A stretch of 64,000 nucleotides of DNA, taken from UBA11346 sp038060575. GTDB taxonomy: Bacteria > Planctomycetota > UBA11346. The notes beneath the pieces are model-generated. The model searched no databases. It saw only the letters and a program-made list of their open reading frames with translations, and was not told where the DNA came from. Both the position numbers and the translations under genes were made by a program. The stretch lies in assembly GCA_964652775.1 (NCBI GenBank), contig CAZZAM010000001.1:1-64000 (forward strand). The letters are read 5' to 3'. Each line of letters begins with the position of its first letter. The first letter of the stretch is position 1. Positions 8,568 to 17,376 of the stretch are shown in pieces.

Positions 8568-9181
8568 CTCGCACGGCGGACAATCACTGCGCGTTCGCGC
8601 AGGGCGAAGCCGCGTTTGGCGATGTAGTCAACCAAGGCGTCGAGTTTCTCGGAGTCAGTCGCGTATGGCGTCAGGTCGAAGCGCTGACGTCGAGCCAATT
8701 CGCCCAGGGTCAGGGTTGGATCAGGTAACGGATTCCAAACGATGATGATGTCTAATTGCAACGTCGTGGCTAACTCAGCAAATTTGCCAGGAGCGCCAGC
8801 CAAGGAATCCCCCTTCTCATCGACACAGGACAACACGCGATACCAGATGCCGGGCTGCGGCTCGTAGCGATACATCACGGTGTTTATATCGGTGTCAGAT
8901 TCATTTGGCGAAGCGACGTTGGCGAATCCATCACCCACGTAGGTGGAAGGTGCAAAGGGAATCCCTGTGGCCGGGGTACCATCGGGGTTGCTCTCCCTCC
9001 CCGCCTCAAGCCGGATTTCCTCGATGATTGAAGCCGCGACCAGCGACAGCCGTAGAATGCCGTCGGCCTGGACGCGAAAACTGGCCGCCGTTGCAAACAT
9101 GGCGTAAGCAGCGGTGAAACCGATGAGGAACACGCCGGTGGCCACTAGCATCTCGACCAGCGTAAAACCGCGGTTCCGCAT
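8555..9181 (-). CDS. Prepilin-like protein (type II secretion/type IV pilus minor pseudopilin)
   Basis: 208 residues. It begins MRNRG|FTLVEMLVATGVFLIGFTAAYAMF, the class III signal cut by prepilin peptidase between Gly5 and Phe6, with Glu at mature position 5 and a hydrophobic helix that packs in the pilus core. The rest is a globular domain without a recognised motif. The LVEMLVATGVFLIG variant and the polypeptide's size fit a PilV/GspI-like minor pseudopilin. No pilus assembly genes lie nearby, so the partner machinery is elsewhere. Confidence 0.85.
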   Translation of the reverse strand: MRNRGFTLVEMLVATGVFLIGFTAAYAMFATAASFRVQADGILRLSLVAASIIEEIRLEAGRESNPDGTPATGIPFAPSTYVGDGFANVASPNESDTDINTVMYRYEPQPGIWYRVLSCVDEKGDSLAGAPGKFAELATTLQLDIIIVWNPLPDPTLTLGELARRQRFDLTPYATDSEKLDALVDYIAKRGFALRERAVIVRRASWER

Positions 9182-9262
9182 ATACCAGGGTTATGGCACA
9201 CCAACCGGCAAACAAGTGCGCAGGGGCTTGCGCAACAGCCAACGAATGACGACCTTGGGCGT

Positions 9263-10558
9263 ATGAGCGGTCCATCTGCGACCTTCCCCTGCCCCTGGTG
9301 TGGCATGTCCTATCCGCTGCGGCCGGTACTTATCGGCAAGCCAGTGCGCTGTAAGGGCTGTCGCAACGCTTTCGTGCTACAAACCGATGGCACTGCGGCG
9401 AAAGTCGAAGGTAACCTGGCTGCTGCGCCAGCAGCCGCTAACCCTGCGCCGACCCGCGACCCTGCGCCGACCCGCGCTGAGCAACTGGCCGAGTTCGATA
9501 TCGACGATGTGGTGGTGCCCATGGTCTCCCCCCAGGCACCTACAGCTCCGCCGCCCCCGTCATCCTCCCAGTCCAGTTCGCGACCAACTACTGAACGCAG
9601 CAGTCGGCGAACCAAGTCTGACCATCTCGAATCAGCCCGGCTCAAAATGGCCGCCGAACTGGCGGCTGTGGCGTCCAAGGCCGCCGAGTCTGAGACCGTC
9701 AAGCGCGAGGAACGTCAGAAAAGTGCGCGCCTGACCAAGGCTGGCCCGGCCACTGGCAAACCCGCTGGCGAGAAACACCAGTCCCAACGCCGAGCCGTTC
9801 TGACCGGTGAGGGCGACCGCAAGCATCGTGAGATGCTGCTCTGGCTGGCTGGTGTCGGCGTCGTGGCATTGGCACTGATCATCGCGTTGGTGATCTTCAA
9901 TATGCGCAGCGACGTTCGCTTGGCACTGGATCAATATGCCGATGCGGTGCCAGCCAGTAACAGTTTTTATCCCAAACTCGGTAACACGATTCGCTCACGA
10001 GCGTGGCTGCAGTCTGCGCCTTCCATGCCAACTGGGCCGTTCCTTGCCTTTGATGTCAGTGATGCCTCCCTACTTGCCGAACGAACCATCGACCTGCGTC
10101 CGATCAAGTCCGTTCTTGCCGAAGTGGCCGGATTGCGCCTGCACGACAATCTTGACCTATGGGTCGCGGATGCTGACCGCAGTAAACTCATCGCCCTGGT
10201 CGCAGATCAGGTCGGAGCCAAGGCCGCCGCGATCGCGAAGACGGCGCAACTGCGCGTGGTCGTCCATCAGGATTGGCAGACGCGATTGGGCCTGACCGAC
10301 GACGACGCTCGCATCATCATCGATCTGCTGCTTGGCACCCCTCGCAGCGGCGACAACTTCAGCAAACTCACCGATCCCGGTCAGGCACCCGACGCCATCC
10401 TCCTTCGTCCATTCCGAGGCCGGGTCGGCGACTTGCGCAAGGATCCAGGGCACCCTCCTTACGTGCCGGTGACCGGAAAATACAGTGGGCTCATGCTCAG
10501 TTTCGTCGGCAAGGGTTGGCCAACGACCTGGCGCGTACTCTATCTCACGGCTGACTGA
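9263..10558 (+). CDS. Zinc-ribbon single-pass membrane protein, unknown
   Basis: 431 residues. The N-terminus is a small zinc ribbon: CPWC, then CKGC about 20 residues on, a form often seen in PVC proteins as an MJ0042-like finger. A long Pro/Ala/Ser and charged linker follows, then one transmembrane helix at about 192-210 (LLWLAGVGVVALALIIALVIF). The last 215 residues are predicted to lie outside the cytoplasm and show no known motif. There is no signal peptide, so the finger is cytoplasmic. The stop is followed directly by yacG, which implies cotranscription. Confidence 0.78.
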   Translation: MSGPSATFPCPWCGMSYPLRPVLIGKPVRCKGCRNAFVLQTDGTAAKVEGNLAAAPAAANPAPTRDPAPTRAEQLAEFDIDDVVVPMVSPQAPTAPPPPSSSQSSSRPTTERSSRRTKSDHLESARLKMAAELAAVASKAAESETVKREERQKSARLTKAGPATGKPAGEKHQSQRRAVLTGEGDRKHREMLLWLAGVGVVALALIIALVIFNMRSDVRLALDQYADAVPASNSFYPKLGNTIRSRAWLQSAPSMPTGPFLAFDVSDASLLAERTIDLRPIKSVLAEVAGLRLHDNLDLWVADADRSKLIALVADQVGAKAAAIAKTAQLRVVVHQDWQTRLGLTDDDARIIIDLLLGTPRSGDNFSKLTDPGQAPDAILLRPFRGRVGDLRKDPGHPPYVPVTGKYSGLMLSFVGKGWPTTWRVLYLTAD

Positions 10559-10765
10559 TTGAGCGCCGATCCCCCTGCCACCCTGCGCTGTCCGACCTGT
10601 GGACGCACGGTTGCACTCGAAATCCCGTCGCGTCCAGCGAGTTTTCCGTTCTGTTCATCGCGCTGCCGACTCCAGGACCTAGGCGCGTGGTTCGACGGCA
10701 AGCACGTAATTCCCAGCCGAGAACCCAGCAACGGTGACGAACCGACTGACCGCCCCCTGGGTTAA
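10559..10765 (+). CDS. yacG: DNA gyrase inhibitor YacG-like zinc protein
   Basis: 68 residues starting with TTG immediately after the stop of the zinc-ribbon gene. It shows the YacG pattern of four cysteines, CPTC (11 and 14) and CSSRC (32 and 36), followed by RLQDLGAWFDGKHVIP, close to the family's DLGxWxxGxYxIP. In E. coli YacG binds zinc and blocks DNA binding by gyrase B. The length is normal for the family. Confidence 0.88.
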   Translation: MSADPPATLRCPTCGRTVALEIPSRPASFPFCSSRCRLQDLGAWFDGKHVIPSREPSNGDEPTDRPLG

Positions 10766-10827
10766 GTCTCGTTCATCGCTGGACGTGGCGTGACACCCCA
10801 CATAGTCCCCGCCCGAGCCGCAACCCC

Positions 10828-11586
10828 GTGATCGCTTTCATCTCCGACATCCACGCCAATCAACCCGCCCTTGAGGCGGTCCTCGCCGACATCCAGTCGC
10901 TCGGTACGGTCGAGCGCATTTACTGCCTTGGCGATGTGATCGGCTACGGGCCGGACGTTGAATGGTGTCTCGATGCGGTGACCCAGCACTGCAAACTCTT
11001 CCTGATGGGCAACCATGAGCATGCCGTACTGAACGGTGCGCTTGGATTTCATGCCGGTGCCAAACGCGCGATCGACTGGACGCGCACGCAGATCAACGAT
11101 CTGCAGCCATCGGCCAAACGAAAAGCAGCACAAGATCTTTTGAAGAGTCTGCCGCTGCGCCACGAGATCGATGACATCCTCTTGGTGCATGGCAGTCCAC
11201 GTGATCCAGTCATGGAATACGTGCTTGAAAGCGACCTGTGGGAAGGCGCCGACCCGAAGAAAATGGACGAGATATTCAAGGGGTTTCGCCGCCTGTGCTT
11301 CGTTGGACACACCCACCGTCCGGGTGTCTTCACCGCCGATCGCTGCTTCCTCGCCGCTGGTGAGCTGCCGGATGGCTACGACGTCAGTGATGGTAAATAC
11401 CTCATCAATGTCGGTTCAGTGGGCCAACCCCGCGACCGCGATCCACGCGCCTGCTACACCCTGTTTAGTGGTGATGCTGTGTATTTCCGTCGTGTCGCCT
11501 ACGACATCGAAGCAGTCGCCGCCCGTTTCCGCGCGACACCCGAACTTGATCCACGATTCGCTGACCGTCTGTTTCGCGGCGAATAA
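10828..11586 (+). CDS. Calcineurin-like metallophosphoesterase
   Basis: 252 residues from a GTG start. All the metal-binding blocks of the family are present: DIHAN (D7, H9), GDVIGYG, GNHE, then LLVHGSP and GHTHRPG. Bacterial proteins of this size with GDVIGYGPD are often called serine/threonine phosphatase-like or YfcE-like phosphodiesterases, with a dinuclear metal centre. The natural substrate is not known. The dtd gene starts 15 bases after the stop, so the two are probably cotranscribed. Confidence 0.88.
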   Translation: MIAFISDIHANQPALEAVLADIQSLGTVERIYCLGDVIGYGPDVEWCLDAVTQHCKLFLMGNHEHAVLNGALGFHAGAKRAIDWTRTQINDLQPSAKRKAAQDLLKSLPLRHEIDDILLVHGSPRDPVMEYVLESDLWEGADPKKMDEIFKGFRRLCFVGHTHRPGVFTADRCFLAAGELPDGYDVSDGKYLINVGSVGQPRDRDPRACYTLFSGDAVYFRRVAYDIEAVAARFRATPELDPRFADRLFRGE

Positions 11587-11601
11587 TCCTCAGCCGTTCC
11601 C

Positions 11602-12054
11602 ATGCGAGCTGTTGTCCAACGCGTCCAACGAGCTGCCGTCCATATCACCGGACAGCCATCCAGCGCTATCGGCCGTGGGTTTCTGATCCTACTCGGCATC
11701 CAGGAAGGAGACCAGGCCGCTGATCTTGAGTGGCTGTGCGGGAAAGTTGCGCGCTTGCGCGTCTTCCCAGACGATAGTGGTAAAATGACCCTCGCGCTGG
11801 CCGACATCGGCGGCGAGGCGCTGGTGGTCAGCCAATTCACCCTCATGGCCTCAACCGTGAAAGGCAATCGCCCTGATTTTCTGCGCTCGGCCAAACCAGA
11901 CGAGGCCAAGCGCTTGTACCAGGCGTTCGCCGATCAACTGACTCAACTCCTTGGCCGCCCGGTCCAGACCGGCGTTTTCGCCGCGGACATGCAGGTCGAG
12001 TTGGTGAACGACGGGCCGGTCACCATCGTCATCGATTCGCGACTGCGCGAGTAA
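11602..12054 (+). CDS. dtd: D-aminoacyl-tRNA deacylase
   Basis: 150 residues, the usual length. It frees D-amino acids (and mischarged glycine) from tRNA, acting as a proofreading enzyme in the cytoplasm. It starts MRAVVQRVQRAAV, typical for the family, and carries both signature motifs: SQFTL near residue 77 and NDGPVTI near the C-terminus, which carries the cross-subunit Gly-Pro of the active site. It converges on putA across a palindromic repeat. Confidence 0.96.
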   Translation: MRAVVQRVQRAAVHITGQPSSAIGRGFLILLGIQEGDQAADLEWLCGKVARLRVFPDDSGKMTLALADIGGEALVVSQFTLMASTVKGNRPDFLRSAKPDEAKRLYQAFADQLTQLLGRPVQTGVFAADMQVELVNDGPVTIVIDSRLRE

Positions 12055-12082
12055 ACCACGAAATCAGCTCAACCAACGCTCC

Positions 12083-12265
12083 CCAAGGCAACCGCAGAGG
12101 CGCAGAGGCCGCTGAGATCGCTGAGATCGCTGAGATCGCTGAGGAGAGTGCGATGGGGGTGCTACCATGTGGGTGATCGGCATCAGAAACAGAACCGTCT
12201 TCTAACCCCAGTCCTCTGCGACCTCCGCGGCCTCTGCGCCTCTGCGCCTCTGCGGTTGCCTTGGA
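12083..12265. repeat. Inverted repeat of the CAACCGCAGAGGCGCAGAGG family
   Basis: The left arm (12083 to about 12148) carries AAGGCAACCGCAGAGGCGCA and then about 3.5 copies of the 9-mer CTGAGATCG (12112-12143). The right arm (about 12213-12265) is the complement and ends GCGGTTGCCTTGG. About 60 unique bases lie between the arms. It fills the gap between convergent dtd and putA, where it could act as a terminator. The same arms occur at 1930, 58935, 59159 and 60206. Confidence 0.8.
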
Positions 12266-12287
12266 GTTTTTCACAACATTCGAAAAA

Positions 12288-15200
12288 TTAGAGATCGCGG
12301 CTCAGCAGCGGGTTGCCGGTCGGATTGCCATAGCGATGCGCTGTTACACTCACGCTCTGCTCACGGAAAAACGACAGTAGTTCCAAGCGCGCATGGACCA
12401 GCACTGAGCCCTCGGCCAGCGATGCACCAGCATCGAGAATGGCCAAACGCAGAGCTGCGCCTGCACTGCCGACCAGGCGTACGCGATCGTAAGATCCTGA
12501 TGCCACGCGCGCCGCGCAGGCAGATTCATCTTCGAATACGACTTCACACACGTCTGACAGACAACGCGGCAGCACACATGACGAAGGTACGCTGATCGTC
12601 AGTGGAACCTGCGCTGTCGCCGCATGGACTGCAAGTAGCCCAGCAGATTCGGCGGTTGTATCGGCTACGTCGCCAAGCCGGGCCAACAAACGATGCAGCG
12701 GTCGATAACGGAATTCATTGCGCTCGGACTGCAATTGCGCGTGGTCGTGGCCAATGGAAAATTCATCTCGCCACCAGCGTGCGCCGTCCGCAGCCGCGAC
12801 TACCAGGACAGGTGTAGTGGCCTCACCCAATGTTGCGAGAACACGCGCCGCACTCGCGGTTGGGGCCGTATCTACCAATGGCAGATGTGCTGATCGCCAG
12901 TGCAGCATCTGGAAGACATAATTAGGGCCACCCGCCTTTCCACCCGGACCAACCGATGATCGGCGCCAGCCGCCAAACGGTTGCCGTTGCACCATCGCGC
13001 CAGTGATTGCCCGGTTGATGTATGCGTTACCAACCGCAATACGCTGCTGCCAACGCGTGATTTCATCTTCGTCCAGACTCTGCAAGCCGGCGGTTAAACC
13101 GAGTTGAGAGCGATTCTGGATGTCTAACGCCTCATCGAGACTTGCTACGCGGATCACGCCCAGGACCGGACCAAAACATTCCGTCTGCGCAAACCACGAA
13201 TCGCGGCGCACACCAAGGCGGATGCCGGGCGTCCAGTGGCATGAATCGCTGCCAATGTTCCGTGGTTCCAACAACCATGTCTCACCCGGCTCCAACGTCG
13301 TCAGCGCACGCAGCAAATTGGGACCCGGCGGACGGATTAGCGGTGGCACGACGGTGCCGAGATCCGTGGCCTCACCAACCGTGAGGCTGGCGGCAGCATC
13401 ACGTAATTGACTCAGGAACTGTGGATCATCGTAGAGCTCTGCTGCGACCAGGGCCAAACTGGCGGCCGAGCACTTTTGTCCCGCATGACCAAAGGCCGAA
13501 CGCACCAGATCACGCACCGCCAAGTCCGCGTCAGCAGCAGCGGTGATAGCAACGGCGTTTTTCCCACTCGTCTCGGCAAACAGGCGCATCTCGGCTCGCC
13601 AAGACAAGAACATGCGCGCCGTTTCCCAGGCACCGGTCAGGATCACCGCACCAACCCGTGGATCAGTGATCAGCGCCCGACCATGTTCGTCATCCTGACA
13701 AGGAACAAACTGAAGCACGGTGCGGGGAATACCGGCTTCCCAACAACACGCGACCATGACCTGGGCAACATGCACGGATTCGGGTGCCGGCTTGATGATC
13801 GCGGTATTACCAGCGATGAGCGCGGCCAGGATTCCACTGGCAGGAATGGCACACGGAAAATTCCACGGCGGAGCAATCACCACTGGACCAATTGGCGTGG
13901 ATTCTAAACCATCACACTGCTGCGTAACGGCAAGCGCATGCGCATAATACCTGGAAAAATCAACGGTTTCCGACACTTCGACGTCGGCTTCGGCGACCGT
14001 CTTGCGACCCTCTGCGACCATGATGCCAATCAGGTCACCACGCCGACGCTCAAAGACATCGGCAACGTTCATCAGCAATGCGGAGCGTGCTGCCAGACCT
14101 CGCGCATGCCATCCTGGCACGGCTGCTACAGCGCAAGCGAGCGCATCGGCGACGTCCGTTCCTCCAGCGACTCGCCAAGGGAACTGGCCATCAACCTGAG
14201 CAACGCCATCGCGTTCCTCGCCGGCTAAGCACAAACGAACGACAGGTCGTTGCTGTGGAACCATGTATGGGGAAATCCATGCCCGATTTGCCGCCGAAGT
14301 CCAATCGGTGTCGGGTACATTCTGAAATGCAGCGCTTGGATCGTGCGTACTGAGCGGCACATTCCGGTCCTGACGACGATAGGATGCGGTTGGAACGGTG
14401 GCCGCATCACGACACGCCGTAAGAAAACGCTCGCGCTGTTCGCTCCAGGCCGCTGATCCCGGCTCAAGGGCGAACGCATGGCGCAGATAGTTTTCGGGAT
14501 GGGTGTTCTCGTCCAATCGGCGCACCAGATAGGCAAGTGCGGCGGTAAACTCTCGGCGATCGACGACCGGAGCATAGAGTCGTGGCGATTCGCCGAGTGC
14601 AGCCAAAGCCAAAGCCTGTCCTTCGGCCATCCCTTCAAGCATCTCGATGGTCACCATGTCAGAGACACGGCGCTGCTCACGCAGCAACAGTGCATACGCG
14701 ATGTCGAACAGATTATGACTACCGACCCCGATCCGAACCGCGTCGGCATGTTCAGAGCGGATGGCTGCATCCAGGATGCGTTTGAAACTGGCATCGACGT
14801 GCGGTTTGCTGGGATAGGTCGCGAGTGGCCAGCCGTGGACTTCGGCATCGACGCGTTCCATTGCTAAATTCGCGCCTTTTACCAAGCGTAGACGGATCCA
14901 AGCCCCACCGGATGCCCGCCGACGCTGAGCCCAGGTGATCAATTCCTGCAGGGCCGCGTGAGCGTCCGGCAGGTACGCCTGAAGAACCATGCCCGCCGGT
15001 ATGGCGCGATAGCCGTCCTCATCCAACACACGCATGAACGCATCCATCGTTGGACGCAGATCGCGGTACTCCTCCATATCAAGATTGATGAACACCGGAT
15101 TTCCTGGACGCGTGACCGCATCACGCAGGAGGATACGCAAGCGCTCGGCAAAATGATCGACGGTGCGCGCATGAGCCAGTGCGCTGGCCTGGCTGAACAC

Positions 15201-15812
15201 CGATGAGAGCTTAACTGAAACGTAATCAACCGCCGGATCAGCAATACGCGAACGGACACGTTCAAGGCGGCGAGCAGCTTCACCCTCGCCAAGCACGGCT
15301 TCGCCCAACTGATTGAGGTTGATGTGCACGTTGGCCGCTCGCCGTGCAGCAATATGGCGATGAATCTTCTCCGGATTTCCATCCAGGATGACTCGACTGG
15401 ACAGCTCGCGAATCACCGACTCGATTCCACCGACCACGAGGTTGGGCATGTGCGGAGCCGCTGCCGCCGCCACGCGCACCGCCAAGCCTGCAAGGCCACC
15501 CATGTACACAGGCGCACCACGCCGACGCACCAAACGGCCAAGCTCAACCGCTGCCTGTTCGCGCGTAGGCGCGCGCAAGACTCGATCGGCAACTTCCACC
15601 GTGAATGCCTTGCCCGCCGGATCATTCATCATGCCCGCTATGCGGCGCTGATCAGCGCGCTCGCGCCACGTCTGTCGCTGACGAGTTGCACGCAGCAGCG
15701 CCTCTGCAATTTCAGCTGCGATGGTGGGTAGGGCACTCGCTTCAAACCGCCCGGCGCGTGCATCAGCCAGCAGTCGTCGTACCTCGTCAATTCCATCCAC
15801 CGACTTGGTCAT
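12288..15812 (-). CDS. putA: Bifunctional proline dehydrogenase / delta-1-pyrroline-5-carboxylate dehydrogenase
   Basis: 1174 residues. It oxidises proline to glutamate in two steps, with FAD then NAD+. The FAD (PRODH) barrel occupies about 80-480, with RLRLVKGANLAMERVDAEV, GSHNLFDIAYALL and EMLEGMAEGQ. The aldehyde dehydrogenase half (about 530-1000) has APPWNFP, the catalytic Glu in ETSGKNA and the catalytic Cys in GQKCSAAS. About 150 C-terminal residues follow, as in long PutA forms that close the substrate tunnel. No N-terminal ribbon-helix-helix is seen, so it is not a DNA-binding PutA of the E. coli kind. A small secreted protein is encoded 59 bases upstream on the same strand. Confidence 0.95.
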   Translation of the reverse strand: MTKSVDGIDEVRRLLADARAGRFEASALPTIAAEIAEALLRATRQRQTWRERADQRRIAGMMNDPAGKAFTVEVADRVLRAPTREQAAVELGRLVRRRGAPVYMGGLAGLAVRVAAAAAPHMPNLVVGGIESVIRELSSRVILDGNPEKIHRHIAARRAANVHINLNQLGEAVLGEGEAARRLERVRSRIADPAVDYVSVKLSSVFSQASALAHARTVDHFAERLRILLRDAVTRPGNPVFINLDMEEYRDLRPTMDAFMRVLDEDGYRAIPAGMVLQAYLPDAHAALQELITWAQRRRASGGAWIRLRLVKGANLAMERVDAEVHGWPLATYPSKPHVDASFKRILDAAIRSEHADAVRIGVGSHNLFDIAYALLLREQRRVSDMVTIEMLEGMAEGQALALAALGESPRLYAPVVDRREFTAALAYLVRRLDENTHPENYLRHAFALEPGSAAWSEQRERFLTACRDAATVPTASYRRQDRNVPLSTHDPSAAFQNVPDTDWTSAANRAWISPYMVPQQRPVVRLCLAGEERDGVAQVDGQFPWRVAGGTDVADALACAVAAVPGWHARGLAARSALLMNVADVFERRRGDLIGIMVAEGRKTVAEADVEVSETVDFSRYYAHALAVTQQCDGLESTPIGPVVIAPPWNFPCAIPASGILAALIAGNTAIIKPAPESVHVAQVMVACCWEAGIPRTVLQFVPCQDDEHGRALITDPRVGAVILTGAWETARMFLSWRAEMRLFAETSGKNAVAITAAADADLAVRDLVRSAFGHAGQKCSAASLALVAAELYDDPQFLSQLRDAAASLTVGEATDLGTVVPPLIRPPGPNLLRALTTLEPGETWLLEPRNIGSDSCHWTPGIRLGVRRDSWFAQTECFGPVLGVIRVASLDEALDIQNRSQLGLTAGLQSLDEDEITRWQQRIAVGNAYINRAITGAMVQRQPFGGWRRSSVGPGGKAGGPNYVFQMLHWRSAHLPLVDTAPTASAARVLATLGEATTPVLVVAAADGARWWRDEFSIGHDHAQLQSERNEFRYRPLHRLLARLGDVADTTAESAGLLAVHAATAQVPLTISVPSSCVLPRCLSDVCEVVFEDESACAARVASGSYDRVRLVGSAGAALRLAILDAGASLAEGSVLVHARLELLSFFREQSVSVTAHRYGNPTGNPLLSRDL

Positions 15813-15871
15813 AGGTGCGACGCATCATGTCCCCCGCACGCGTCGCGCAATCTGCCGCTCAACGCCGATTT

Positions 15872-16357
15872 TTATTTCATATCCAAGACTTTGAGCGCGT
15901 CCTTCAGTGACGCCGAACACGCTTTTGAGAGCACCAGCACCGATCCAGACCGTGCGGGTTCCGCGTACATCACGCCGACGATAAAACCATCGGGCTGCAG
16001 CGCTTTACTCCAGCCTTCTTTCACCGTGGTCCGTGCGTACATCGGTAAGTAGCCAGTCATCGTGGCACCAGCTTTGATTACCCCTTTCTTGGTGCCCGTG
16101 CTGCCTCCGCTACCAACCTGTTCGTAACCATGCGCCGTCGGCTTAAAGACCATCAGTACCACATCCTCCCCCTGCATCTCAACTTCGATATCGGTGGAGC
16201 GGTTGTTGCAGATATCAAACGGCACCGAGATCTCTTTACGTTCCGGACGGTCGGCGTACTCCATAACTGAATACCCTTTGTGGGTGATTGTTACCGAACT
16301 GCCGTCAGCAGCCGCGAGGGTGAGAGCACAGGCAACCAGCAGGATGAATAAGCGCAT
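15872..16357 (-). CDS. Secreted protein, unknown
   Basis: 161 residues. A clear signal peptide (MRLFILLVACALTLAAADG) with probable cleavage after about residue 17-18 sends it to the periplasm. The mature part appears beta-rich and of immunoglobulin-like size, with no motif I can name. It lies upstream of putA on the same strand with a 59-base gap, so the two may share a transcript, although nothing links their functions. Confidence 0.72.
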   Translation of the reverse strand: MRLFILLVACALTLAAADGSSVTITHKGYSVMEYADRPERKEISVPFDICNNRSTDIEVEMQGEDVVLMVFKPTAHGYEQVGSGGSTGTKKGVIKAGATMTGYLPMYARTTVKEGWSKALQPDGFIVGVMYAEPARSGSVLVLSKACSASLKDALKVLDMK

Positions 16358-16510
16358 GGACTAGAGAACGCAGTGCATGCACAATGGTTCATCCAATTCG
16401 CTGTGATGCTTTGAAGCGTGTTGCGCAATGTACCCCCAGCTACAGTGGATACGGCGGCATGTAACTGCTGTCGGCAAAAGCACGTCGAGTACTGACCCCA
16501 TTACAAATAT

Positions 16511-16541
16511 CCGCAGATTTTCACGTATTTACGCAGATTCC
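16511..16541. repeat. Partial copy of the CCGCAGATT element
   Basis: CCGCAGATTTTCACGTATTT followed by ACGCAGATTCC resembles the CCGCAGATTACGAAATTTACGCA module found at 40089 and, more diverged, at 45677. Only part of the module is present. Confidence 0.4.
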
Positions 16542-16574
16542 TAACAGGCATTGACTGAGGAGTCACAGCACTAC

Positions 16575-16593
16575 TGTTCGTAAATACCGAACA
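16575..16593. promoter_or_regulatory. Candidate IclR operator
   Basis: TGTTCG-7 bases-CGAACA is a perfect 6-base inverted repeat 19 bases before the iclR-type GTG start, with a further TGTTC at 16595-16599. The shape (TTCG/CGAA arms around an AT-rich middle) resembles operators described for IclR-family proteins. Autoregulation is the simplest reading. Confidence 0.55.
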
Positions 16594-16611
16594 CTGTTCT
16601 AAAGGAACAAG

Positions 16612-17376
16612 GTGTCTCAAAGCCTCTCCAAGGCACTGCATCTACTCAAATGCCTCGGCCCCTACCCGGACGGCCTCGGCGTTCGCGAGCTCGGTCGCGT
16701 CAGCGGGTTGAAACCGTCAACAGTACACGGACTTCTCAAGGCACTCCAACATCAGGGCTTTGTCGCCTACGAGCCAACACAACGATGTTACTGCCTTGGT
16801 TTGGCCATCGCAACGCTGGGCGCCGTTGTTGATCGTTTAGAACGACTTCGCACCGCATCCCTCCCAGCATTGGAGTCACTCTTTGCCAAACTGGGTGAAA
16901 CGACCACGGTGCTTGGCTGGATTGATGACCGCGCCGTCGTCGTAGCTAATCGACAATCTGAACACCAACTCGTCACGGCACTTCCCGACGGTGTTGTCGC
17001 AAGGCCTCATCGTTGGGCTTCTGGGCAAGTTCTCTTAGCCCACCAACCGCCAACTATCATCGATGCTTATATCGCTGCTCGACCGCAGGACTTCAGTAAA
17101 CGAACACAGGTAAAAGAACTCCTGGATGGACTTGCGCTCGTCCGCACGCGCGGCCATGCAGAAGCCATCAACACTAACGACTCTGGCGTTGCTGCTTTCG
17201 GTGTTCCCGTACCGGATACCCTGGGGAATGTCCGGTTAGCGTTCGCGGTCAGTGCGCCCATGGCGCGATTTCCGGAATCACGCAGAAAACAGGCCTTGTC
17301 CGCATTGTTTCAAGCCGCAGCAACCTGCGCTGCCGACCTCGGTGCACCCTTATCCAATACCAAGGATGAGCAATGA
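16612..17376 (+). CDS. IclR-family transcriptional regulator
   Basis: 254 residues from a GTG start; AAAGGAAC at 16601 is the ribosome site. The N-terminal winged helix-turn-helix (about 1-65) has GVRELGRVSGLKPSTVHGLL and the wing RCYCLGLA. The C-terminal ligand-binding domain (about 75-245) has the usual TVLGWIDDRAVVV and AFGVPVPD segments. IclR proteins sense small organic acids or sugars and mostly repress. The stop overlaps the ATG of the next gene by four bases, so it is cotranscribed with the enzyme-like gene it probably controls. Confidence 0.92.
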   Translation: MSQSLSKALHLLKCLGPYPDGLGVRELGRVSGLKPSTVHGLLKALQHQGFVAYEPTQRCYCLGLAIATLGAVVDRLERLRTASLPALESLFAKLGETTTVLGWIDDRAVVVANRQSEHQLVTALPDGVVARPHRWASGQVLLAHQPPTIIDAYIAARPQDFSKRTQVKELLDGLALVRTRGHAEAINTNDSGVAAFGVPVPDTLGNVRLAFAVSAPMARFPESRRKQALSALFQAAATCAADLGAPLSNTKDEQ

